DNA of 64,000 nucleotides, from assembly GCA_026913215.1 (NCBI GenBank), contig JAPTYK010000001.1, forward strand, positions 3,906,001-3,970,000. Reading direction: 5' to 3'. The position numbers and the translations under genes are program-made. This DNA comes from Streptomyces diastatochromogenes. GTDB lineage: Bacteria > Actinomycetota > Actinomycetes > Streptomycetales > Streptomycetaceae. Numbering within the stretch: position 1 is the stretch's first letter; each line of letters starts with the position of its first letter. The notes under the pieces were generated by a model, which saw nothing but the letters and a program-made list of their open reading frames with translations, searched no databases and was not told where the DNA came from. This document shows, one piece after another, positions 10,783 through 18,777 of this stretch.

Positions 10783-11834
10783 TCAGCCGGTGGCGGTCCC
10801 GCCCATGGCATCGGACAGCTTGCCGATCGCGGTCCGCACTTCCTCTTCGCTCGCCTCGGCGTAGACCTCCATCGTCATGGCGATCTGGGAGTGCCGCAGG
10901 ATCCGCTGCGCCACCTTCGGGTGGACCTTGAGGGCGACCAGGAGCGAGCTGCACGTGTGGCGGGTGTTCCGGAGCGGAATCACGCGGACGCCGGCGCGAC
11001 GGGCCCGCAGGGCGAACATCCGGGTCAGGTTCCCCGGCTCGATGGGCGTGCCGTACTTCGTGGTGAAGACGAGCCCGCGGCTGTCCTGCCACAGCTCGCC
11101 GACAGCCTTCCGATCCCCGGTCTGCTGACCACGCCGCATCCGGAGCGCCTTGAGGCAGACGGCGGGGAGGGGAAGGAAGTCGTCAGACTCCTCGGTCTTG
11201 GTCTCGCGGTGACGGACCACGGCTTGATCCGGCGCCGGCGTGGCTTGGGGACCTTCACGAGGGAGGCGACGTTCTTGCCGATCTCCTCCTCGGTCACGGC
11301 GTGCGTGAGCGCGGCCCTGAGGGCGTCACGGGCGCCCTGGACGACCCGACGGGACGGAAACGCCTCGCAGCACTCCCCGACGGCGCAGCACTTCCGACGA
11401 CCCGGCTCCCGCTTGGCGTCCTTCCCCTGTGCGCAGCACTGGCAGATGGTCGCGAGCTCGGTCAGCCACTCCCGGACGTCCCGCACGGTCAGCTTGTCGA
11501 GCCGCTTCGTGCCGAGGTGCGGGGCGATGTAGAGCCGGACGTACCCCTCGTACGAGACGTAGGAGAGCGGGGCCAGGTTGGGCTTCACGATCGAGTCGAG
11601 CCAGTAGGCGAGGAACGCGGAGAGGGTGCGGTGCCGGGTGGCGACGGGGCCCTTCTTCGCGTCGGCGTGGAGCTTGAGCCACTTGTCGTGGACCTCCTCC
11701 CGAGTCTTGCCGTAGGCGTACTTCCGGGCCCGCTTGCCGTCCGGCTTCGTGATCCAGACGTAGGCCGCGTAGCCGTTCTTGTGCGGGTATATGGACCCTT
11801 CGCCGTTGCCACGCTTCCCGCTCATGCGGCCCAC
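10783..11834 (-). pseudogene. Tyrosine integrase with internal deletion (catalytic box I lost)
   Basis: Site-specific tyrosine recombinase of the pSAM2/AICE type. The N-terminal part is complete: AP2-like GNGEGSIYPHKNGYAAYV, SAM-like core-binding domain with LAYWLDSIVKPNLAP, and the Cys-rich insert CQCCAQGKDAKREPGRRKCC. The C-terminal part keeps box II (NTRHTCSSLL), LRHSQ and the Tyr nucleophile in MTMEVYAEAS. Between IKPWSV and RHRETKTEESDDF, at about 11215, some 60-70 residues that hold the first catalytic Arg are missing and the frame shifts. The protein should therefore be inactive. Its start overlaps the excisionase stop. Confidence 0.85.
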
Positions 11835-12028
11835 GCCTCGGCGCCGGCGGCGACGCGCTCGACGTACTCGTCGACCCAGGCGGAAAGGATGCGGCGGTTG
11901 CGGCCAACCTTCACCGAACGGATCTCACCGGTGAGCACGAGCATCTTGGTCTTGGACAGCCCGAAGCGGAGCAGGGCGGTGACCTCGGCGGTCGTGTGCC
12001 ACTTGGGCTGGATCACGGTCGTGGTCAT
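11822..12028 (-). CDS. Excisionase-like helix-turn-helix protein
   Basis: A 68-residue AlpA/MerR-type DNA-binding protein (WHTTAEVTALLRFGLSKTKMLVLTGEIRSVKVGRNRRI) of the excisionase class, which would bend DNA at the attachment sites during excision. GGAAGG lies ten bases before the ATG at 12028, and its end overlaps the integrase start by 13 bases, the standard xis-int arrangement. The ATGA at 12025-12028 couples it to the rep-like remnant upstream. It looks intact even though its integrase partner is broken. Confidence 0.85.
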   Translation of the reverse strand: MTTTVIQPKWHTTAEVTALLRFGLSKTKMLVLTGEIRSVKVGRNRRILSAWVDEYVERVAAGAEAWAA

Positions 12029-12190
12029 GCTTCCGTTCCTTCCAAGGTGAGGTGGTCGAGTAGTGCCTCGCGGGCGGTCTCGCGGTTGAGCGCGATGTCC
12101 CTGGCGATCGGGGCGGCGAGGGCAGCCTCACCGGGGGAGTGGCCTTGGCCGGTGTAGGACCAGGAGGTGAGGACGAGGACGGTGTCCGGT
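12025..12190 (-). pseudogene. C-terminal remnant of a replication-initiator-like gene
   Basis: About 50 codons ending in SWSYTGQGHSPGEAALAA...NRETAREALLDHL, directly coupled (ATGA) to the excisionase. Its position next to xis-int, and a pattern resembling the tail of AICE replication initiators (W-x-Y-x-G-x-G, then Ala-rich and Arg-Glu helices), suggest repSA. Upstream of about 12190 the same frame is only the antisense of the GntR remnant, so this is the far side of a deletion junction. The identity is inference. Confidence 0.5.
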
Positions 12191-12594
12191 TCGACATCCC
12201 TGAGGCGGACTGCTGCGTGCGTACGTCGTACGAGTACTTGGCCGATGGCAAGCCCGTGATTGTGTCGACGAGTTGGGAGCCGTACAGCATCACGTCCGGA
12301 ACGCTCGTGGTTTTGCCTGAGGGTGGGCCGTATGCGGGGATGGGCATCGTGCGCCGCATGGCGGAGATCGGAATCACGGTCAGCCGCGCGGTGGAGCAGC
12401 CGGAGCCGCGGCAGGCGTCTGCCGAGGAGGCCTCGCTCCTGGGTGTCCAGAAGGGCGCTCTCGTGACCCATATCCGGCGGACCTACTACAGCGACAAGGG
12501 GTGCCCTGTGGAGACGGCGGACATCATCGTGGCCCTGGCGCTGTGTGAGGTCGTTTACGAGATCCCCATTGGTCGGGCTGGATCAACGGATTAG
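12190..12594 (+). pseudogene. GntR-family regulator, UTRA domain only
   Basis: Encodes the effector-binding UTRA domain of a GntR/HutC-type repressor: RTSYEYLADGKPVIVSTSWEPY, then GMGIVRRMAEIGITVSRAVEQPEPRQASAEEASLLGV and the closing ETADIIVALALCEVVYEIPI. The N-terminal winged helix is absent; reading back from about 12190 enters the rep-like remnant on the opposite strand. KorSA/TraR-type regulators of this family control conjugative transfer in AICEs, which fits the position. Truncated and presumably non-functional. Confidence 0.8.
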
Positions 12595-12732
12595 GGCTGT
12601 TTGCTGCCCGCCCCCTGCGGGGCGCCATGCCGCGATCCTCAAGTTCTCCTCAGAAAAACCCTTTCTTCCTGTGCGGTTGCGCTTCGTGTCCCTAGAGTCG
12701 CTCGCGACCCGCCTCTCGACCAGGAGGCGTAA

Positions 12733-13413
12733 ATGCAGGGGGAATTCATGCAGGGCAAGATAGGGCGAAGGCTCATTCTCATACCCACCATGACTATGGT
12801 CATGGCGACGGTCGCGACTTCTGCGGTGGCGGCCACCCCGGAACCCGATCAGGAGCCCGCAGCCACGGAGGCGGCAGCCGGCTTTGAGTACGACCCGAAC
12901 GTGACGTATGACCCGATCGACGACACCATGGCCCAGCTGCCGGATGTCACCGGGACGAGCAATCCCGTGCCCATGCGCTGCGACAACCCGCGCAGGACGT
13001 GGTACGAGATCGGCTCGTCGTCTCCCATGCTCCACATGAGGTGGCCCGGAACCTCGTTCAAGGACGGACCTGGTGGCACGATGGTGGTCAAGGTCGAAAC
13101 CGGGGGCAAGTTGAAGATCGAGGGTACGGCCGGTTTCGAGACCGAGATCAGCGGTGTCGTCGCGGCAGCCAAGGCCAAGGTGGACGCGACACTTGGAGCC
13201 GAAGCAAGCATCACTATTGGGCACGAGTACCGGCGCAACATCAGCAACGGCAAGTACGGGCACGCCCAGTATGGCTCCTGGGGTCGCAAGGTGGCCTGGA
13301 AGAAGTACACGACCAGCGCGGACCGGTGCGGCAAGACGCTGGTGCGCTCTGGAACGTTCAACATTCCGGACTGGGACGAGATCGGATGGCACTACTGGGA
13401 GACCAGCTCATGA
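12733..13413 (+). CDS. Secreted protein of unknown function (element cargo)
   Basis: A 226-residue protein with a Sec signal (RRLILIPTMTMVMATVATSAVA, cleavage near residue 34), an acidic Pro-rich linker, then a domain with two Cys (MRCDNPRRTWYEIG and SADRCGKTLVRSG). Its middle, KVETGGKLKIEGTAGFETEI and the Ala/Val-rich stretch after it, alternates polar and non-polar residues, and the C terminus is aromatic. I do not recognise a named family. Such amphipathic Gly/Ala-rich segments occur in secreted membrane-active proteins, but that is only a hint. GGAGG lies five bases before ATG 12733; a second ATG at 12748 is possible. The stop overlaps the next start. Confidence 0.8.
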   Translation: MQGEFMQGKIGRRLILIPTMTMVMATVATSAVAATPEPDQEPAATEAAAGFEYDPNVTYDPIDDTMAQLPDVTGTSNPVPMRCDNPRRTWYEIGSSSPMLHMRWPGTSFKDGPGGTMVVKVETGGKLKIEGTAGFETEISGVVAAAKAKVDATLGAEASITIGHEYRRNISNGKYGHAQYGSWGRKVAWKKYTTSADRCGKTLVRSGTFNIPDWDEIGWHYWETSS

Positions 13414-13889
13414 CTCGACGTTCGGCAGTGGCGCTTCTCGTCGCCGCGCTCGCCGCCTTTGCCGTCGGCTGCACGGACGAGAGCCCGGACCCGGTGACAA
13501 AGCCGTCCACCTCGGCACCTTCGACTACGGCAGACACTATTTCGCCCAGTCCTGACGGCCTCGCTGAACGTGCGAAAAGCGCCGTGTCCGGTGTTTCGGT
13601 GGACGAGGAAGCGTTCGTCGAATCAGGCCTGGCCACGGTACGGGAAGGCGCCCGCAATCTCTCTCCCCTCGTGAAGGGAAAGAGGTACGAGGCTGTCGTC
13701 GCGTGCGCGGGCACGGGCACCGTCGACGTGATCATCGGCTCTGCGGCCTCCCAGGCTCAGGCCTGTGACGGCAAGGCCGTCACCTACCGGATCCCGTCGG
13801 CGCCCGCGGAACTGCTACTCACCGTCAAGGGGAGGCCGGGAGCTTCCGGGGCCGTCGCCTGGCAGATCAATGCGGAGGCGAGCCACTGA
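13410..13889 (+). CDS. Lipoprotein of unknown function, coupled to the secreted protein
   Basis: A 159-residue lipoprotein: signal MTRRSAVALLVAALAAFAVGC with the lipobox Cys at residue 21, a Thr/Ser/Pro linker, then a small domain with a Cys pair (VVACAGTG and AQACDGKAVTYR). The ATGA overlap with the secreted-protein gene means the two are made together. A surface lipoprotein paired with a secreted protein on a mobile element could be an immunity or co-receptor partner; no direct evidence. Intact, with codon use slightly less GC-biased than chromosomal neighbours. Confidence 0.8.
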   Translation: MTRRSAVALLVAALAAFAVGCTDESPDPVTKPSTSAPSTTADTISPSPDGLAERAKSAVSGVSVDEEAFVESGLATVREGARNLSPLVKGKRYEAVVACAGTGTVDVIIGSAASQAQACDGKAVTYRIPSAPAELLLTVKGRPGASGAVAWQINAEASH

Positions 13890-13914
13890 CGCCTGACCTG
13901 GGCGGCGTGGCGCT

Positions 13915-13937
13915 GTACAGCAGCGTGGTACCGCAAC
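13915..13937 (+). repeat. Arm-type repeat near attR
   Basis: Second copy of the 23-base segment at 10735-10757 (20 of 23 identical, same orientation), 83 bases inside attR. Confidence 0.6.
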
Positions 13938-14019
13938 TCCGGCATCCGCTCGAGTCCGGTAGCGTCCTCCCGGGCCCCGTAGCGGCCGGTATGACCACCG
14001 CTGACCGATCCCGCTAGAG

Positions 14020-14077
14020 CTACGGATCAGAAGGTTGCAGGTTCGAATCCTGCCGAGTGCACACAGGTGAGAGGCCC
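14020..14077 (+). repeat. attR, 58-base direct repeat (original tRNA-Arg 3' end)
   Basis: Identical to 10643-10700. It holds the displaced 3' half of tRNA-Arg without a 5' half. Confidence 0.95.
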
Positions 14078-14097
14078 GGACGAGAGTCCGGGCCTCT
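14070..14097 (+). terminator. Original tRNA-Arg terminator at attR
   Basis: Arms AGAGGCCCGGA / TCCGGGCCTCT around a six-base loop, followed by TTGCG as at attL. Confidence 0.8.
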
Positions 14098-14167
14098 TGC
14101 GTTGTTGGGGGCGTGAGTTGGGAGGGCCCGGTGGGCGCTCTCGGGAGAGCGCCCACCGGGGGTGGGG

Positions 14168-15372
14168 TCAGGCCGTGGTTCTGGTCGGGGTGGTGGAGGT
14201 GGCCGGGGTGGGGAGGACGTGGCGGCGGCGGGTGGGGAGGCCGAGGGTGGGGTGGGAGACGCCCCAGGCGGCGCCCTTGCAGATCAGTTCCTTGTAGCGG
14301 GCGGCGAGTCGGCCGGTCAGGGTGGCGTTGATCGAGCGGTCGTCGGCGGTGACGTACTGGATGAGGCCTTGGCCGCGGCCGAGGGAGACGCACTGGTTGA
14401 AGTAGCGGGGCGCCGTCTTGGGGAGCTTGCCGCCGGTCAGGCGGGCCGCGATGGCGTCGGCCGCCTGCCAGGCCATGGGGGTGCCGGAGGCGCAGGACAT
14501 GCGCAGGGGCTTGCCGCCGGGGCCCATGGCCAGGGCCGCGTCGCCGATGGCGTAGACGTCCGGGTGCGAGACCGAGCGCATCGTCGCGTCGACGACGATC
14601 CGGCCGGTGTCGGTGACTTCCAGGGTGGTGGCGCGGGCGATCGGGTGGACCGCGAAGCCGGTGGTCCAGACGGTGACGGCGGCGGGGATCGCGTCGCCCT
14701 CGCCGGTGGTCACGTGGTCCGTTCCGACCGTTGTGACCGCGGTGTGCTCGTGGGCGGTGATGCCGAGGTCCCCGAAGACCTTCCGCACGTGCGCGCGGCC
14801 CTTGGGCGAGAGCCAGTCGCCGAGGCCGCCGCGGGCGGCGAGGGCGACGTCGAGGTCGGGGCGGGCCTCGGCGATCTCCGTCGCGGCCTCCAGGCCGGTG
14901 AGGCCGCCGCCGACGACGACCACAGACCGCCCGGCCTCCAGGCCGGCGAGCCGCTCGCGCAGCCGGAGCGCTCCGGGGCGGCTGGAGAGCTCGTGGGCGT
15001 GCTCGGCGGTGCCGGGGACGCCCTGGGGTCCCAGCCGCTGCCGAGGGCGTACACGAGGGTGTCGTACTCCAGTTCCTCGGTCGCCCCGGTGTCGTTCGCG
15101 GTGACCGTGACCGTCCTGCGCTCGGCGTCCACGGCGGTCACCCGCGCGAGCTTCAGCGTGACGCCGGTGCCCGCGAACATCTCGCCGAACGGCCGGGGCG
15201 CGAGCTCCTGGCCGACGGCCAGCTGGTGCAGCCGGACCCGCTCGACGAAGTCGGGCTCGGCGTTGACGAGGGTGAGGGCGACGTCCTCGCGGTGGAGCCG
15301 CTTGGCGAGGCGCCCGGCGGCGACGGCTCCGGTGTAGCCGGCCCCGAGGACGATGATCCGGTGCTGCTGCAT
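14168..15372 (-). CDS. FAD-dependent NAD(P)H oxidoreductase (NDH-2-like), one-base frameshift
   Basis: Two-dinucleotide-binding flavoprotein of about 401 residues, related to type II NADH dehydrogenases. The FAD motif is at residues 6-20 (IIVLGAGYTGAVAAGRL), the NAD(P)H motif at about 150 (VVVVGGGLTGLEAATEIAEA), and the second FAD contact at DVYAIGDAA. The frame breaks at about 15026, where a four-G run should have five; corrected, the sequence reads DPQGVPGTAEHAHEL. The ECF41 sigma gene lies directly upstream on the same strand; ECF41 factors are typically adjacent to oxidoreductase-type targets, so this is the likely regulated gene. A CRP-like palindrome lies in the 140-base gap. Confidence 0.88.
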
Positions 15373-15478
15373 GTGCCTGCTCCTGTCTCGGTGACTGCCT
15401 CGACGACGGTCTCGGCGACTGTCTCGCGCGGTTTCGCCCCTTGAACCGGGCGGCCCGACGATTCCTGACAGGATGGAG

Positions 15479-15496
15479 ATGTGAGCTGGGTCACAT
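15479..15496. promoter_or_regulatory. Perfect CRP/FNR-type palindrome
   Basis: ATGTGAGCTGGGTCACAT: TGTGA-N6-TCACA, the E. coli CRP consensus, with one extra matching base on each side. It lies about 107 bases upstream of the oxidoreductase start and 17 bases after the sigma-factor stop. Streptomyces Crp recognises a related motif; binding is inferred. Confidence 0.6.
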
Positions 15497-15512
15497 GGTC
15501 AGAAGGCCGCTG

Positions 15513-16445
15513 TCAGCAGGGGCTCCCGTGGTCCGTGGCCGCCCAGTGCCTCGTCGCGCGCTCCAGCTTGTCCGGGTTCACCTGGTTGCGGAAGGCGGTG
15601 ATGCCCTCGGCCGTGACCTCCAGGCACATGACGCCGACGACCCGGCCGTCGAGCACCGCCACGACGGCGGGGACGCCGTTGGCGGTCGTGGCGTAGACGT
15701 CGGGCGATCCGCCGATGACGGCGCGCTTGGCGGTACTGGGCTTGAACAGGCCCCGCAGGAACGTCGCGACCGCGAGCGCGCCCTCGAACGCCCTGGCGCG
15801 CGCCGGGACCTTCCCGCCGCCGTCGCCGATCGCGACGGCGTCCCCGGTGAGCAGGCGTACGAGCGGTTCGGTGCGGCCGGTGGTGGCCGCCGCGAGGAAC
15901 TCCTCGACGATCCGCCGGGCTTCGGCCGCGTCGACCTCCGTACGGGCCTTGCCGGCGGCGACGTGCTTCTTCGCGCGGTGGAAGATCTGCTGGCAGGCGC
16001 TCTCGGTGAGGTCGAGGATCTCGGCGATCTCCCGGTGCTGGTAGCCGAAGGCCTCCCGGAGCACGTACACCGCGCGCTCGTTGGGGGAGAGCCGCTCCAT
16101 GACGGCGAGGACCGCGTACGAGACCGATTCGCGCTGCTCGGCGGTGTCGGCGGGGCCGAGCATCGGGTCGCCGGCGAGCAGCGGCTCGGGCAGCCATTCG
16201 CCCACGTAGGTCTCGCGGCGGGCGCGGGCCGAGGTGAGCTGGTTGAGGCACAGGTTGGTGAGGACCTTCGTCAGCCAGGCCTCGGGGACCTCGACGCGCG
16301 CGACGTCGGCGGCCTGCCAGCGCAGGAACGTGTCCTGCACGGCGTCCTCGGCCTCGCTCGCCGAGCCGAGGAGGCGGTAGGCGATCGCCTCCAGACGCGG
16401 CCTGGAGGCCTCGAACCGGTCCACGTCGTCCATGGTCAGAGGCAT
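15513..16445 (-). CDS. ECF41-group RNA polymerase sigma factor (SigJ-like)
   Basis: A 310-residue sigma factor: ECF regions 2 and 4 in the first about 165 residues (PRLEAIAYRLLGSASEAEDAVQDTFLRW; LSPNERAVYVLREAFGYQHREIAEILDLTESACQQIFHRAKK), then the SnoaL-like C-terminal extension that defines ECF41. All three signature motifs are present: WLPEP in the linker, DGGGK, and NPDKL near the C terminus. In this group the extension itself modulates activity in place of an anti-sigma factor. Start ATG at 16445. Intact. Predicted to control the oxidoreductase downstream. Confidence 0.93.
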   Translation of the reverse strand: MPLTMDDVDRFEASRPRLEAIAYRLLGSASEAEDAVQDTFLRWQAADVARVEVPEAWLTKVLTNLCLNQLTSARARRETYVGEWLPEPLLAGDPMLGPADTAEQRESVSYAVLAVMERLSPNERAVYVLREAFGYQHREIAEILDLTESACQQIFHRAKKHVAAGKARTEVDAAEARRIVEEFLAAATTGRTEPLVRLLTGDAVAIGDGGGKVPARARAFEGALAVATFLRGLFKPSTAKRAVIGGSPDVYATTANGVPAVVAVLDGRVVGVMCLEVTAEGITAFRNQVNPDKLERATRHWAATDHGSPC

Positions 16446-16601
16446 GGTCCGGATCCTAGTGCGGTGGGGTGTGCGGCGGCAGGGCCGTGTTCCCGTCCCG
16501 GGACCGCCCTCGCGAACCCTCCCCTTTCGGGTGAACCCGTCTGATTTGCATGTCAGTCGAATATGCCCTCGGCCTAGCTTGCGAGGCGGAGGTGATGATC
16601 G

Positions 16602-17412
16602 ATGGACGCGATCGACATCGATGACCTGGTGCACGTCGCCACCGGAGCGCGGCTGCGGCGGCTGACCGCGCCGGACGGGACCCACTGGTTCCCGGTGGTG
16701 GACGTGGCGAAGCGGCTGGGGTACGCGGGGACGCGCGAGGCGCTGCGGACCGTGGCGCTGCCCGAGGAGTGCGTGGCGGCCGCGCGGGACCTCGGCGGGG
16801 CGCCGGCCGCCCTCCGGGATCCGGGCCTCGACCCGGATGGTGAGCCTGGAGGGGCTCGTCCAGCTCGTCGGCGCGTGCCGCAACCCGGAGGCAGGACCGT
16901 TCCGGGCGTGGACGGCGGGGGTCGTGGCGGCGGTCCAGCGGTACGGCGGGTACGGGCTCGAACCCTCGCCGGTGCACTCCGGGTACCTGCTGCCGCCGGA
17001 GCTCGTGGACGTCCTCGTGCGTCTTGAGGGGCGGTTCGACGAGCGGTCCGCCGCGTACGCCGGGCACCCCGAGTGCGCGGAGCTGCTCCGCGAGACCAGG
17101 CAGAGCCTCTCCCGGGTCGCCGACTCCCTGGAGCGGCTCGCCGTGCCCCGCCAGCGCACCGCCGTCGCGCTCACCCCGCAGGAGCTCGTCGAGTCCTGGG
17201 CCATCACCGGCGACATGCGGACGGTCGCCTCCTGCCTGGCCCCCGCGCTCGTCCGGGGCGGGGTGCGCTACCGGACCCTGGACGTCACCCGCCGCACCGG
17301 CCTCTCCCACGAACGCGTCCGCGACTGCGTCCGCCTCCTCCTCGAACGCGGCTGCATGCGCGAGGTGGGCCGCCCGGCCCCGGACGGGACCCGCATCTAC
17401 GTGCTGCCCTGA
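16602..17412 (+). CDS. BRO-N domain regulator, frame interrupted
   Basis: About 270 residues. The N-terminal BRO-N domain (about 1-110: LVHVATGARLRRLTAPDGTHWFPVVDVAKRLGYAGTREAL and, after the break, MVSLEGLVQLVGACRNPEAGPFRAWTAGVVAAVQRYGGYGL) is found in phage antirepressors and, in Streptomyces, in stand-alone chromosomal regulators. A C-terminal winged-helix-like segment follows (DVTRRTGLSHERVRDCVRLLLERGCM). The frame changes between about 16790 and 16815 in a G/C-rich run; two missing bases would restore it. GGAGG precedes ATG 16602 by about eight bases. DNA target unknown. Confidence 0.78.
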
Positions 17413-17494
17413 GGAGCGTCTACGTGCTGCGCTGAGGAGCCGTGCCGCCGTGGCGGAGACTGGACATCCGGGGAGCCTGAGGAGGAGCGGCCGC

Positions 17495-18356
17495 GTGGAG
17501 TGGTGGTGCCGGGGGATCGGCTGGGCCGGCGGGGTGCCCGGCCTGCGGTGGCGGGGAGGGCGGGTCAGCGCGCTCTCGTACGGGCAGGGGCTGGCGTTCC
17601 GGGCCGTCGGGGTGCGGCGGTGTCCGGGGCGCGGGGAACCCTGTCCGCTGGAGGCCGTGGTGTCCGGGCGGGCCACCGGGGCAGGTGCCCGGAGTGCGCG
17701 CGGCTGGACCGGGCGCACTCCGTCGCGGCCGACACGGTCGCGGACGACCCGCAGCCGTACCGCGTGTACCTGGCGTGGTTCGGGCCGGGGATGACCAAGG
17801 TGGGGATCACCGCCGAGGCCCGGGGCGAGGCGCGGCTCCTGGAGCAGGGGGCCGTCGCGTTCAGCTGGCTCGGCCGGGGCCGCTGATGGCCGCCCGGCGC
17901 ACGGAGGAGGTCCTGCGGCAGGCCCTCGGCGTGCCCGACCGGGTGGCGTACGAGCGGAAGCGGGCCGCCCGGCACGCCCTGCCGCCGGCCGCCGACCGGG
18001 CCCGCGAGGTGGAGGAGCTGTACCGGCGGGCGCGGGCGGTCGGCGGCTGGACGGAGACCCTGGAGCCGCTGGAGTTCGCCGCGCGTGACCATGCGGGGTG
18101 TTCCACCTCGACGGGCTGCCGCGCCTCGACGGCACGGTCAGCGAGCTCGTCGACGGCGGTGTCGTCACCGGTCGGCTGCTCGCCGCCGCCGGTCCCGATC
18201 TGCACCTCCTCGCCCCCGACGGACGCTGTCTCGCCCTCGACACCCGGCTCATGGGCGGCTGGATCCTCGCGGCGGCGGGGAGGGGACGGCTTCTCCGTGC
18301 CGGTGGCGGCGGCGCCTCCGCCCGGGGGCGAGAGCTCCCAGGAGGGGCTTTTCTGA
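17495..18356 (+). CDS. DUF2797 protein with Cys-pair motifs, four frame breaks
   Basis: About 288 residues when read across breaks at about 17680 (four-G run one short), 17882, 18090 and 18285. DUF2797 signatures: WAGGVPGLRWRGG...SYGQGLAFRAVG, Cys-rich RRCPGRGEPCPLE and GRCPECARLDRAHS (likely zinc), PYRVYLAWFGPGMTKVGITAEARGEARLLEQGA, and the GLF C terminus. The family has no proven function. GTG 17495 is preceded by GAGGAGG. Transcribed with the BRO-N gene. Four breaks in 860 bases is the densest cluster of errors in the window. Confidence 0.75.
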
Positions 18357-18441
18357 GCCCCGGATCCCTCTTCGTAAAGTCTTGGATCCCTTTGCCCGGC
18401 CGCCGTGGACATCCCGCCGACCTCCCGGCGAGGGTGATCAC

Positions 18442-18777
18442 ATGACCCAGAAGCTGGTGGCGGGCCTCGAACCGCCCTACTACACCGCCGTGTTCACCTC
18501 CGTCCGTCCCGACGCCCCCGAGGGCTACGCCGAGACCGCCGCCCGGATGCAGGAGATCGTCCGGGAGATCCCCGGCTTCCTCGGCTACGAGTCCGCCCGC
18601 ACCCCCGGAGGCATCGGCATCACCGTCGCCTACTTCCGCGACCTGGAGGCCCTCGACGCCTGGCGCCTCCACACCGAGCACCAGGCCGCCAAGGCGCACG
18701 GGCGGAAGCACTGGTACGACAGCTACAGCGTCCACATCGGCAAGGTCGAGCGGAGCTACGGCTTTGAGCGCCAGTGA
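18442..18777 (+). CDS. Antibiotic-biosynthesis-monooxygenase (ABM) domain protein
   Basis: A 111-residue ferredoxin-like ABM protein (YYTAVFTSVRP...EIPGFLGYESARTPGGIGITVAYFRDLEALDAW). Stand-alone ABM proteins bind haem or quinone-like compounds and some are cofactor-free oxygenases; the substrate here is unknown. Its stop lies inside the start of the amidohydrolase gene (overlap 18764-18777), so the two are translationally coupled. Intact. Confidence 0.88.
   Translation: MTQKLVAGLEPPYYTAVFTSVRPDAPEGYAETAARMQEIVREIPGFLGYESARTPGGIGITVAYFRDLEALDAWRLHTEHQAAKAHGRKHWYDSYSVHIGKVERSYGFERQ

Larger units (their letters stand above)
10643..14077. mobile_element. Decayed 3.4-kb integrative element in tRNA-Arg
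   Basis: Bounded by identical 58-base repeats at 10643-10700 (attL) and 14020-14077 (attR). From the left it carries integrase (damaged), excisionase, the C-terminal end of a rep-like gene, the C-terminal half of a GntR/UTRA regulator on the other strand, and two intact cargo genes. The order int-xis-rep, with a KorSA-like GntR regulator, is that of pSAM2-type actinomycete integrative conjugative elements, so transfer and replication genes have been lost by internal deletion. Remaining arm-type repeats lie 35-110 bases inside each end. Confidence 0.9.
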
